A stretch of DNA of 52,441 bases, from the NCBI GenBank assembly GCA_032122355.1, contig JAUMCS010000009.1, positions 1 to 52,441 on the forward strand, read 5' to 3'. Position 1 is the first letter of the stretch. Each line of letters starts with the position of its first letter. The position numbers were made by a program, and so were the translations under genes. This DNA comes from RFTU01 sp032122355. Lineage in GTDB: Bacteria; Pseudomonadota; Gammaproteobacteria; Burkholderiales; Burkholderiaceae_C. Below the pieces are notes generated by a model. That model did no database searches. It had not been told where the DNA came from and saw only the letters and a program-made list of their open reading frames with translations. Shown here one piece after another: positions 26,583 through 35,127 of this stretch.

Positions 26583-28009
26583 TGCGTTACATAAGCACCC
26601 GCGGCAACCCTGAACGCCGCCAATTTTGTGAAATTTTGCTGGAAGGTTTGGCCCCCGATGGCGGCTTGTATATGCCCGAAGCATACCCCCGCATCACCCC
26701 CGCCGACTTAGACCGGCTGCGCAGCATCTACCAAAATGAAGGTTATGCGGCCCTTGCTTATGCCCTATTATCTCTGTACATTGATGACATTCCAGCAGCC
26801 GATTTAAAAGCCTTATGCGCGCAGGTTTATACCGAAAAAGTTTTCGGTACACCGCAAATTGTGCCGGTCAAGCGCTTGGATGATGGCCTGTACTTACAAG
26901 CCTTATCCAATGGCCCTACCCTGGCGTTCAAAGATATGGCCATGCAGCTGCTAGGGGCACTATTTGAATATGAACTCGCCCGCCGCGGTCAAACCCTGAA
27001 TATTTTGGGTGCGACCAGTGGCGACACCGGTAGTGCAGCCGAATACGCCATGCGCGGCAAACGCGGTGTGCGGGTGTTTATGCTCAGCCCGCATGGCCGT
27101 ATGAGCGCATTTCAGCAAGCGCAAATGTTCAGCCTGCAAGACCCCAACATCCATAACATTGCGATTGAAGGTGTATTTGATGATTGCCAGGACATCGTCA
27201 AGGCCGTCAGCAATGATTTAGCATTCAAGCAGCGTTATCGCATTGGAACAGTTAACTCCATCAACTGGGCACGCCTACTCGCGCAAGTGGTTTATTATTT
27301 TGCGGGATATTTTCAAGCCACTTCCAGCAATCAGGAAATGGTGAGCTTTACAGTGCCTTCGGGCAACTTTGGCAATATTTGTGCAGGCCATGTAGCTCGC
27401 ATGATGGGTTTACCCATCGCCCGCTTGATTTGTGCCACCAACGAAAATAATGTGCTTGATGAGTTTTTCAGAACGGGTACGTATCGAGTTCGCAAATCCG
27501 CAGAAACGTATGAAACCTCTAGCCCTTCCATGGACATCAGCAAAGCCAGTAACTTTGAGCGCTTTGTGTTTGATTTACTCGGGCGCGACACTGCACGCGT
27601 GAAGCAATTATTCGGGCACGATATTGAGCGCTCGGGCTCATTTACACTGACTGCCGATGAATTAGCGGCTATTGGTGGCTTTGGGTTTGCATCTGGCCAC
27701 AGCACCCACACTGATCGCTTGCACACCATACGTCAAACCTACCATACCCTGCACACCATGGTTGACACCCACACGGCGGATGGCCTGAAGGTAGCTCGGG
27801 AACATCAGCAAGCGGGCGTGCCCATGGTGGTTTTAGAAACCGCCCTGCCCGTCAAGTTTGCCAGCACCATTCAAGAAGCCCTGGGCTGTGAACCGCCCCG
27901 CCCAGTGGCGCTAGAAGGCATTGAAAACCTACCCAAGCGGGTGAAGATCATGCCGGCGGATGTTGCACTAGTGAAAAATTACATTGAGCAATCTGTGCCG
28001 GAAGTCTGA
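26582..28009 (+). CDS. thrC: Threonine synthase
   Basis: PLP enzyme converting O-phosphohomoserine to threonine. The 475-residue product begins MRYISTRGNPERRQFCEILL. The PLP lysine is Lys117 in GPTLAFKDMAMQ, followed by LGATSGDTGSAAEYAMRGK for phosphate binding. The length and N-terminal extension mark the class II (fungal/beta-gammaproteobacterial) type. TGATG coupling with hom and a one-base gap to crcB make a tight operon. Confidence 0.97.
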   Translation: MRYISTRGNPERRQFCEILLEGLAPDGGLYMPEAYPRITPADLDRLRSIYQNEGYAALAYALLSLYIDDIPAADLKALCAQVYTEKVFGTPQIVPVKRLDDGLYLQALSNGPTLAFKDMAMQLLGALFEYELARRGQTLNILGATSGDTGSAAEYAMRGKRGVRVFMLSPHGRMSAFQQAQMFSLQDPNIHNIAIEGVFDDCQDIVKAVSNDLAFKQRYRIGTVNSINWARLLAQVVYYFAGYFQATSSNQEMVSFTVPSGNFGNICAGHVARMMGLPIARLICATNENNVLDEFFRTGTYRVRKSAETYETSSPSMDISKASNFERFVFDLLGRDTARVKQLFGHDIERSGSFTLTADELAAIGGFGFASGHSTHTDRLHTIRQTYHTLHTMVDTHTADGLKVAREHQQAGVPMVVLETALPVKFASTIQEALGCEPPRPVALEGIENLPKRVKIMPADVALVKNYIEQSVPEV

Positions 28010-28010
28010 C

Positions 28011-28433
28011 GTGAGCACCCCCCCTAGCTCATCCTGGCATTTGGCACTGGCCATTTTTGCTGGTGCTGGGTGCGGTGCCCTTTTGCGCTGGCAATTGAGT
28101 CTGCACCTCAATACTCTTGGCAGCGTAATGCCGTGGGGCACCCTCGCGGCCAATTTACTCGGGGGGGCATTGATAGGCTGCGCCATGGCTGCTCTTCAAG
28201 CTCCGGCCATACAAATTTTGCTGGGGCAACATACAGCCTGGGTGCGCGCATTACTGATCACCGGATTTTTGGGGGGGTTAACGACTTTCTCGACATTTTC
28301 TGCCGAAGTCATTGAAGCAGCGCTGAACGATCGTTGGCTCAGTGCCCTTACCTTGGCTGTCCTACATCTGGCTGGTTCGTTAGTATTAACTGCTTTGGGC
28401 TACCACATCAGCCAAAAAATGCTGGCGCAGTAA
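28011..28433 (+). CDS. crcB: Fluoride ion exporter CrcB/Fluc
   Basis: Dual-topology membrane channel removing fluoride. GTG 28011, one base after the thrC stop, gives 140 residues with four membrane segments. Family motifs are GAGCGALLRWQLS, WGTLAANLLGG and GFLGGLTTFSTFSAEV, the last holding the phenylalanines and the sodium site. No fluoride riboswitch is visible upstream; expression probably follows the threonine operon. Confidence 0.93.
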   Translation: MSTPPSSSWHLALAIFAGAGCGALLRWQLSLHLNTLGSVMPWGTLAANLLGGALIGCAMAALQAPAIQILLGQHTAWVRALLITGFLGGLTTFSTFSAEVIEAALNDRWLSALTLAVLHLAGSLVLTALGYHISQKMLAQ

Positions 28434-28442
28434 ATTCGGCCG

Positions 28443-28985
28443 TCAATTCAACACCCGATTGGCCAACTCTTGCTCTGTGGCCTCAGGGCTTGCCTGCTGT
28501 ATATCTACCAACCCCCATTCTGATTGGGCAACAGCCTGCATAATCAGTATCATCACATTACTAGCCAAAGCTTCAGGAAACTCTAGTGTCATGCTGCGGT
28601 TCTGCTGATCACGCAGAGCCATAGCAAGGATAGCGGGTTGGCGCACTGCAACCTCCACTCCGGTAATCAAAAGAGGTTGAGGCCCCAAGGGCTTGGCCTC
28701 ATCACTTACTTGTTCATTAAAAGGGGTTTTAAAATCAGCTTGCTCGCGGTTACGCTCTTGCGCCGAAGCCAATAGCATGTCACGAGCCTCGGGCATTACG
28801 GTAGCATCTTTAGCCGCCTCAGCCAATGTCATACTGGAAATTGCTTGATGCAAAGGTTGGAGCAAACGAGCCATGAGCCTGCGCGTAAACCAGGCCTCAT
28901 ACAGCAAACCATCAATTGTGCGCAAACGCAGCAAAATTCGATCTTCGACATCCACATAATTGATGGAAATTTGATGAATAGTCAT
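28443..28985 (-). CDS. Protein of unknown function next to clpB
   Basis: I do not recognise this 180-residue protein. It has no signal peptide or membrane segment. The N-terminus alternates strands (ISINYVDVEDRILLRLRTID) and is followed by FTRRLMARLLQPLHQAI, a Glu/Ala-rich central part and a second strand-rich region (LLITGVEVAVRQPAILAMAL). The end is acidic. It is divergent from clpB with only 84 bases between the ATGs, so it could share heat-shock control. Codon use looks like its neighbours, which supports it being real. Confidence 0.7.
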   Translation of the reverse strand: MTIHQISINYVDVEDRILLRLRTIDGLLYEAWFTRRLMARLLQPLHQAISSMTLAEAAKDATVMPEARDMLLASAQERNREQADFKTPFNEQVSDEAKPLGPQPLLITGVEVAVRQPAILAMALRDQQNRSMTLEFPEALASNVMILIMQAVAQSEWGLVDIQQASPEATEQELANRVLN

Positions 28986-29020
28986 GAATCACTCAGAAAA
29001 GTTCACGATGATAGTAGGCA

Positions 29021-29049
29021 CTTGAAAATTCTGCCACAAACCCCAATTA
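29021..29049 (+). promoter_or_regulatory. Heat-shock (sigma-32 type) promoter of clpB
   Basis: CTTGAAA (29021-29027), a 13-base spacer and CCCCAATTA (29041-29049) match the sigma-32 consensus CTTGAAA / CCCCATNT. The clpB ribosome site TAAGGAG (29055-29061) follows closely, so the leader would be very short. Confidence 0.8.
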
Positions 29050-29069
29050 TGCGTTAAGGAGAAACCCAT

Positions 29070-31661
29070 ATGCGCATTGAAAATCTCACCACCTCTTTGC
29101 AAAATTGCCTTCAAGAGGCGCAATCACAGGCACAAGTAAACCAAAACCCGTACCTAGAGCCCGTACACGTGGTACGTGCCATGCTCTCGGCTGAGGCCAC
29201 ACTGCGCCCTTTACTCGAACGCATGGGTATTCCTATCGATTACTTACAAAAAGACATTGATAAGCGGATTGCAGCTCTGCCTGAAGTACAAACCAGCCAT
29301 GGCATCCCCAACATCAGCAAGGACCTTTTAGCCATTCTACAAATCGCGCAAAAAGAAGCCAAAGCACGGGGTGATCAGTTCGTTGCAAGTGAAATATTCC
29401 TACTGGCAGTGCTCGCCAGCAAGCAACCCCTGGCGGAAGTACTACAACAATATGGCCTGAATAAATCGAATTTAGAGTCTGCTATTCAAGCCGTCCGCGG
29501 TGGCAGCACTGTTGACAGCGCGCGCAGTGAAGAATTGCGTGAAGCGCTCAAAAAATATACCTTAGACCTCACCGAGCGGGCACGCATGGGTAAGCTCGAT
29601 CCAGTCATTGGCCGCGATGATGAAATCCGCCGCACTATTCAAGTGCTACAAAGACGAAGCAAAAATAACCCCGTTCTTATTGGTGAGCCTGGGGTAGGTA
29701 AAACCGCGATTGTGGAGGGCTTAGCGCAACGTATTGTCAATGGCGAAGTACCCGACTCATTGCGACAGAAAAAAATCTTAGTACTAGATATGGCAGGATT
29801 ATTAGCAGGTACGAAATTCAGAGGTGAATTTGAAGAACGCCTCAAAAATGTACTTAAAGAAGTGGCCCAGGAAGAGGGGCGCATCATTTTATTTATTGAT
29901 GAACTCCACACCATGGTGGGTGCCGGCAAAGCGGAAGGGGCTATAGATGCTGGCAATATGCTCAAACCGGCCTTGGCGCGCGGTGAATTACACTGCATTG
30001 GTGCCACTACCCTAGATGAATATCGACAAAACATCGAAAAAGATGCTGCACTTGAGCGTCGATTTCAAAAAGTATTGGTCGATGAACCCACGGTTGAGGC
30101 AACCATTGCCATTTTGCGTGGGCTACAAGAAAAATACGAAGTGCATCATGGTGTAGAAATCACTGACCCTGCCATTGTGGCTGCGGCTGAGCTGAGCTAC
30201 CGCTACATCACCGACCGTTTCTTACCGGATAAAGCCATTGATTTGATAGATGAGGCGGCGGCACGGATCAAAATTGAAATGGATTCCAAGCCGGAAGTCA
30301 TGGACAAATTGGATCGGCGCATCATTCAACTCAAAATTGAGCGCGAGGCCGTCCGCAAAGAAAAAGATGAAGCATCAGTCAAACGCATGACCCTGCTGGA
30401 AGAAGAAATCACGAAGTTACAGCATGAATATGCTGATTTTGAAGAGATATGGCAAGCGGAAAAAGCCATGGCGCATGGCTCTGCTCAAATCAAAGAAACC
30501 TTAGAGCAAATGAAAGCGCAAATAGAAGAACTCAAGCGCAAGGGTGATTTCAATGCTGTGGCCGAACTGCAATATGGCCAACTCCCCGAGCTGGAAAAAC
30601 GTCTGAAATCAGCGCAAGAAAAGGAGATGAGTAAAGCCGATACTGGGCAAATGCGCCTGCTGCGCACACTTGTAGGTGCGGAGGAAATTGCGGAAGTGGT
30701 TGCCCGCGCAACTGGCATACCCGTGAGCAAACTCATGCAAGGTGAGCGCGATAAGCTATTGGCCATGGAAGAACGCCTACATCAACGAGTGGTTGGGCAA
30801 GAAGAAGCCATTACTGCCGTAGCCAACGCCATTCGACGCTCACGAGCAGGGCTTTCTGACCCCAACCGTCCGCTGGGTTCATTCTTATTTCTGGGCCCCA
30901 CCGGTGTAGGAAAAACCGAATTATGCAAAGCGCTAGCGGCTTTCCTATTCGACAGCGAAGACACCATCGTGCGCATTGATATGAGTGAATTCATGGAAAA
31001 ACACTCCCTCAGTCGTCTGATAGGTGCCCCCCCGGGGTATGTGGGTTATGAAGAAGGGGGCACCTTGACTGAAGCCGTGCGGCGCAGACCGTACTCAGTC
31101 ATCTTGCTCGATGAAGTCGAAAAAGCCCACCCTGATGTATTTCACATCCTCCTGCAAGTACTGGATGACGGCCGCCTGACTGATGGCCAAGGCCGTACGG
31201 TCGACTTTAAAAATACAGTCATCATCATGACGAGTAATTTGGGCTCTCAACACATCATGGCCATGGGTGGAGAATCGATTGATACCACTCGGCAGGCGGT
31301 TTGGAATGAAGTTAAAGCGTACTTCCGACCTGAGTTTCTCAACCGCATTGATGAAACCGTGGTGTTTCATGCCCTAGATGCTCAACACATTCAGCGTATT
31401 GCCAAAATTCAACTGGCACGATTATCTGATCGCTTGCATAAAATGGATATTACGCTTGACCTTCACCCCACGGCACTATCCGAATTGGCCAAAGTAGGCT
31501 TTGATCCCGTATTTGGTGCACGCCCGCTCAAACGCGCTATTCAGCAACACATTGAAAACCCCTTAGCGCAAATGATTTTGCAAGCACGCATAATGCCTCA
31601 GCAAGTGATCAAGGTGCTGGCACACAACGGTGAATTTATGTTTCAAGCTACACCCGCTTGA
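29070..31661 (+). CDS. clpB: ATP-dependent disaggregase ClpB
   Basis: Hsp100 chaperone that pulls apart protein aggregates with DnaK. The 863-residue product has an N-terminal Clp repeat domain (about 1-145), first AAA+ module with Walker A GEPGVGKT (near 205), a coiled-coil middle domain (about 410-525) that sets ClpB apart from ClpA/ClpC, a second AAA+ module with GPTGVGKT (near 608) and a D2-small domain ending the protein. TAAGGAG precedes the ATG and a sigma-32 type promoter lies upstream. The 3' end overlaps the convergent kinase gene by 19 bases. Confidence 0.97.
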   Translation: MRIENLTTSLQNCLQEAQSQAQVNQNPYLEPVHVVRAMLSAEATLRPLLERMGIPIDYLQKDIDKRIAALPEVQTSHGIPNISKDLLAILQIAQKEAKARGDQFVASEIFLLAVLASKQPLAEVLQQYGLNKSNLESAIQAVRGGSTVDSARSEELREALKKYTLDLTERARMGKLDPVIGRDDEIRRTIQVLQRRSKNNPVLIGEPGVGKTAIVEGLAQRIVNGEVPDSLRQKKILVLDMAGLLAGTKFRGEFEERLKNVLKEVAQEEGRIILFIDELHTMVGAGKAEGAIDAGNMLKPALARGELHCIGATTLDEYRQNIEKDAALERRFQKVLVDEPTVEATIAILRGLQEKYEVHHGVEITDPAIVAAAELSYRYITDRFLPDKAIDLIDEAAARIKIEMDSKPEVMDKLDRRIIQLKIEREAVRKEKDEASVKRMTLLEEEITKLQHEYADFEEIWQAEKAMAHGSAQIKETLEQMKAQIEELKRKGDFNAVAELQYGQLPELEKRLKSAQEKEMSKADTGQMRLLRTLVGAEEIAEVVARATGIPVSKLMQGERDKLLAMEERLHQRVVGQEEAITAVANAIRRSRAGLSDPNRPLGSFLFLGPTGVGKTELCKALAAFLFDSEDTIVRIDMSEFMEKHSLSRLIGAPPGYVGYEEGGTLTEAVRRRPYSVILLDEVEKAHPDVFHILLQVLDDGRLTDGQGRTVDFKNTVIIMTSNLGSQHIMAMGGESIDTTRQAVWNEVKAYFRPEFLNRIDETVVFHALDAQHIQRIAKIQLARLSDRLHKMDITLDLHPTALSELAKVGFDPVFGARPLKRAIQQHIENPLAQMILQARIMPQQVIKVLAHNGEFMFQATPA

Positions 31662-33415
31662 TCAGCTACGCCCTCCGCGGGCGGAGCCCAGGATGTCCAA
31701 CGCTCAAGCTTGGCACGCAAACCGGTGGCTCCGACTGGCTTGGATAAAAAATCGTTCATGCCCGCAGCTAAGCAAGTGTCGCGGTCTTGGTTCTGTGCCC
31801 CTGCCGTTAAAGCAATAATTGGAATGGATTTGAAAGCATCATTAGTTCGAATCACACGGGTGGCTTCCAGACCATCCATTTCAGGCATATGTTGATCCAT
31901 AAAAATGATATCGGGCATCGTATTGGCTGCCTCTACGGCCTCAATACCATTAACTGCAATTTCTACACTCAATCCCAAGCGCTCTAGCATCCGCCGAATA
32001 ATGACCTGATTCACAGCATTATCATCCACCACTAGAGCCCGAATATGACTAGACCCTGCTTTGGCTACCACAGCGTGATACTCGTTGACGGGTGCAACTA
32101 CCTGAAAGTTAACAGCCACTTGCAGCGGCAGTTTTACCACAAAGGTAGTACCCTGCCCCAATTGACTGCGCACTTGCACGGTACCGCCATATAAATCGAC
32201 CAAGTGTTTCACAATAGCCAGCCCCAAACCTGTGCCTCCAAAACGGCGGGTTGTTGAGCTATCGACTTGGGTAAAACTTTCAAAAACGCTACCAATCCGA
32301 TCAGCAGGTATACCCACGCCAGTATCTATTATCTCTAAGCACAATTGATGCACCTCGCCCTGAACAGACAGACGTTGGATAGCAAGTGTAATACTGCCTT
32401 TCTCGGTGAACTTAATCGCATTACCCATCAAATTCAGCAAAATCTGGCGTAAGCGTATAGGGTCTCCGATGTAACCAATGGCCACATCGGGTTGAATTTT
32501 TTGTATCAATTGCAAACCAGCTGTCGACGCAGCAGGTTTAAGCGTAGCCACAACCTCACGAGCCACCTCATACAAATTAAATGCAATACACTCTAATTCG
32601 AGCTTACCAGCTTCTATTTTTGAAAAATCCAAAATGCTATTGATAATCGATAGTAAACCCTCCGCACTAGCCCGTGCGGTACGTTGTAATTCAATGGCCT
32701 GTTCAGAGCCTTGGGGGGTGGTTTCTAACAATTCCAAAGCACCCAAAACACCTGTCATAGGAGTTCGAATTTCATGGCTCATGGTTGCTAAAAAATCCGC
32801 TTTGGCACGGGTGGCAGCTTCCGCAGCGTCTCGCGCAGATGCGAGTTCTTGGAAAGCCCTCATTCGTGAAGCTTCCATCACATTGGCCAAGATATATACA
32901 GCAATACACATAAAGATCGTATCAAGAACCACATTAATCTCATATGTAAAACCCGTTAGTATCAATGGAGGGGAAATCCCGAACAGCCTAGGTGCCGCCC
33001 AAATACCCAAAACAGACACAATACAAAGAATAGCAATATAAAAACCCCAACGCAAGCTAGCCACAATAACCGCCAAAATGGGACAAAATGCAACCCATAC
33101 CCAACCAGGACTTTGAATTCCACCACTGAACCAATTTCCTATAATGACAGCCGTCGTAGCAACCAAACAAACCGTATTGGTGATAAGAGACACATATTTT
33201 AAAGATCGTTGCATTAACCGCAACATCAGGAATCCAATTGAAATAGCGATAATGGAGAGTACTGCGATTTGCCATTGGCCCATGAATAGAAAAATCAACC
33301 CTATTAATAGCCCAACAGGGCCAATTAAGTATATGAGCATGCGCACGATCCATACTCGGCGCGCTATATCTGCCCTACTGGTTTCAATAGATAAATCAGA
33401 CTGCATCATCCACAT
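31643..33415 (-). CDS. Membrane-bound hybrid histidine kinase/response regulator
   Basis: The 590-residue product starts with about six membrane segments (residues 25-200) that form the sensor part. There is no large periplasmic loop, so it may sense within or near the membrane. A HisKA domain follows with the phospho-acceptor in FLATMSHEIRTPMTG (near 215), then a HATPase with NLMGNAIKFTEKG, DTGVGIP and FGGTGLGLAI, and a C-terminal receiver with acceptor Asp in IIFMDQHMPEMDG. No output domain is present, so a partner phosphotransfer protein is needed. The signal is unknown. ATG 33409 and 33406 are alternative starts. Divergent from nadB. Confidence 0.9.
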   Translation of the reverse strand: MWMMQSDLSIETSRADIARRVWIVRMLIYLIGPVGLLIGLIFLFMGQWQIAVLSIIAISIGFLMLRLMQRSLKYVSLITNTVCLVATTAVIIGNWFSGGIQSPGWVWVAFCPILAVIVASLRWGFYIAILCIVSVLGIWAAPRLFGISPPLILTGFTYEINVVLDTIFMCIAVYILANVMEASRMRAFQELASARDAAEAATRAKADFLATMSHEIRTPMTGVLGALELLETTPQGSEQAIELQRTARASAEGLLSIINSILDFSKIEAGKLELECIAFNLYEVAREVVATLKPAASTAGLQLIQKIQPDVAIGYIGDPIRLRQILLNLMGNAIKFTEKGSITLAIQRLSVQGEVHQLCLEIIDTGVGIPADRIGSVFESFTQVDSSTTRRFGGTGLGLAIVKHLVDLYGGTVQVRSQLGQGTTFVVKLPLQVAVNFQVVAPVNEYHAVVAKAGSSHIRALVVDDNAVNQVIIRRMLERLGLSVEIAVNGIEAVEAANTMPDIIFMDQHMPEMDGLEATRVIRTNDAFKSIPIIALTAGAQNQDRDTCLAAGMNDFLSKPVGATGLRAKLERWTSWAPPAEGVADQAGVA

Positions 33416-33438
33416 ATCAATATAAAGTAAGGAAACAT

Positions 33439-35046
33439 GTGTTACCAGATCCTATTGTGATAATTGGGGCCGGTTTGGCCGGTTTGACAACAGCCCTGCA
33501 CTTGGCTGAATTTTGTCAGGTCACTGTTTTGTGTAAACGCAATTTGACCGAAGCAGCAACTGCCTGGGCGCAGGGTGGCATCGTCGGTGTCATTAGCTCG
33601 GATGATAGTGTAGAGTCTCATGTCAGTGATACACAGATTGCAGGTGCCGGCTTAGTGGATGAAGCTACAGCTGAATTCATATCCAAACACAGCATACAAG
33701 CAATTAAATGGCTAGTCGATCAGGGTGTACCCTTTTCAAGCGATCCACAGGGCCCGCTGGGTTTACACCTCACGCGCGAGGGCGGGCATACCGTTCGTCG
33801 AATTGCCCATGCTGCGGATGCCACCGGCAAGGCTATTCACGAAACGTTAATCGCTCGGGCTCAAAGCCATCCCAACATCACGCTTTTAGAACACACGATG
33901 GCTGTGGATTTAATCACCCACAAGCACATTAAAAAGACCACTGAACCTCAATGCTACGGCGTTTATGCACTCAATACACAAACGCAAAAAGTGCAGGCAC
34001 TTCGCGCTAAAGCAGTGATTTTAGCTAGCGGGGGGGTGGGTAAAGTGTACCGCTACACCAGCAACCCCGATACCGCAACGGGCGATGGCATAGCCATGGC
34101 ATGGCGTGCGGGCTGTCGTATTGGTAACATGGAATTCATCCAATTTCACCCTACCTGCCTATATCACCCGCAAGATCGCAGCTTTCTCATCACCGAAGCC
34201 CTCAGGGGTGAAGGCGCACATTTGCTTTTGCCGCACATCCATGGCGAGGATAGCCGCTTTATGCTTCAACACGATGAAAGGGGTGAATTAGCGCCCCGAG
34301 ATATTGTGGCCCGTGCCATCGATTTTGAAATGAAAAAGCATGGGATTGATTATGTTTGGCTTGATGCCACTCCCATTGTTCACGAAAAAGGAGTCGCATT
34401 TCTTAAAAGCCACTTCCCAACCATTTACGCCCGATGCCTAAACCTAGGAATAGATATTACCGAGCAACCCATACCTGTAGTTCCTGCAGCGCACTATGCT
34501 TGCGGTGGGGTTGTAACCAATCTGCAAGGCCAAACTGACCTGCTGCATTTGTATGCCGTTGGTGAAAATAGTTACACCGGCCTACACGGTGCCAATCGCT
34601 TAGCCAGCAATTCGCTATTGGAATGTGTAGTCATGGGCCAATCATGTGCTCAGGCCATTGCTCAAGAACCCCTGCAACCTGCTGTGCCGCTACCCGAATG
34701 GGATGAAAGTCAAGTTGAAGATTCAGACGAACAAGTCATTATTTCCCATAACTGGGATGAATTGCGCCTAGTTATGTGGAATTATGTCGGCATTGTGCGT
34801 ACCACCAAACGGTTACAAAGGGCAAGCCGACGGATTGCTTTACTTCGGGCAGAGATTGATGATTTTTATGCCAATTTTCGCATCAACCGTGATTTACTTG
34901 AATTGCGTAACTTAGTCGATTGTGCCGACCTGATTGTGGCTTCTGCTCTTCAACGGCATGAAAGCCGAGGCCTACATTTCAGCCGCGACTACCCTACTAT
35001 GCAGGCCACTAGTCAGCCTACCATCCTGAAAAAAACCCAAGAATGA
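33439..35046 (+). CDS. nadB: L-aspartate oxidase
   Basis: FAD enzyme oxidising aspartate to iminoaspartate, first step of NAD synthesis. The 535-residue product starts at GTG 33439, after GTAAGG. FAD-binding VIIGAGLAGLTTALHLAE lies at the N-terminus. Active-site region features are TAWAQGGIVGV, REGGHTVRRI and NMEFIQFHPT. GLHGANRLASNSLLE is the conserved flavin-tail motif. The C-terminal helical domain is complete. nadA and nadC are not in this window. Confidence 0.95.
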   Translation: MLPDPIVIIGAGLAGLTTALHLAEFCQVTVLCKRNLTEAATAWAQGGIVGVISSDDSVESHVSDTQIAGAGLVDEATAEFISKHSIQAIKWLVDQGVPFSSDPQGPLGLHLTREGGHTVRRIAHAADATGKAIHETLIARAQSHPNITLLEHTMAVDLITHKHIKKTTEPQCYGVYALNTQTQKVQALRAKAVILASGGVGKVYRYTSNPDTATGDGIAMAWRAGCRIGNMEFIQFHPTCLYHPQDRSFLITEALRGEGAHLLLPHIHGEDSRFMLQHDERGELAPRDIVARAIDFEMKKHGIDYVWLDATPIVHEKGVAFLKSHFPTIYARCLNLGIDITEQPIPVVPAAHYACGGVVTNLQGQTDLLHLYAVGENSYTGLHGANRLASNSLLECVVMGQSCAQAIAQEPLQPAVPLPEWDESQVEDSDEQVIISHNWDELRLVMWNYVGIVRTTKRLQRASRRIALLRAEIDDFYANFRINRDLLELRNLVDCADLIVASALQRHESRGLHFSRDYPTMQATSQPTILKKTQE

Positions 35047-35127
35047 GCATCACCTCCGCGAAATCAGGGTATTCATGCCATTGATAAAATTCAAAATGGT
35101 ATTCAACCTTGCCCATAACATAGGTTG

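Noticed and set aside
35047..35127. Magnesium-sensing leader before the P-type ATPase
   Set aside because: Only 81 bases lie between nadB and the ATPase, with one weak stem; far too short for a known Mg2+ leader.
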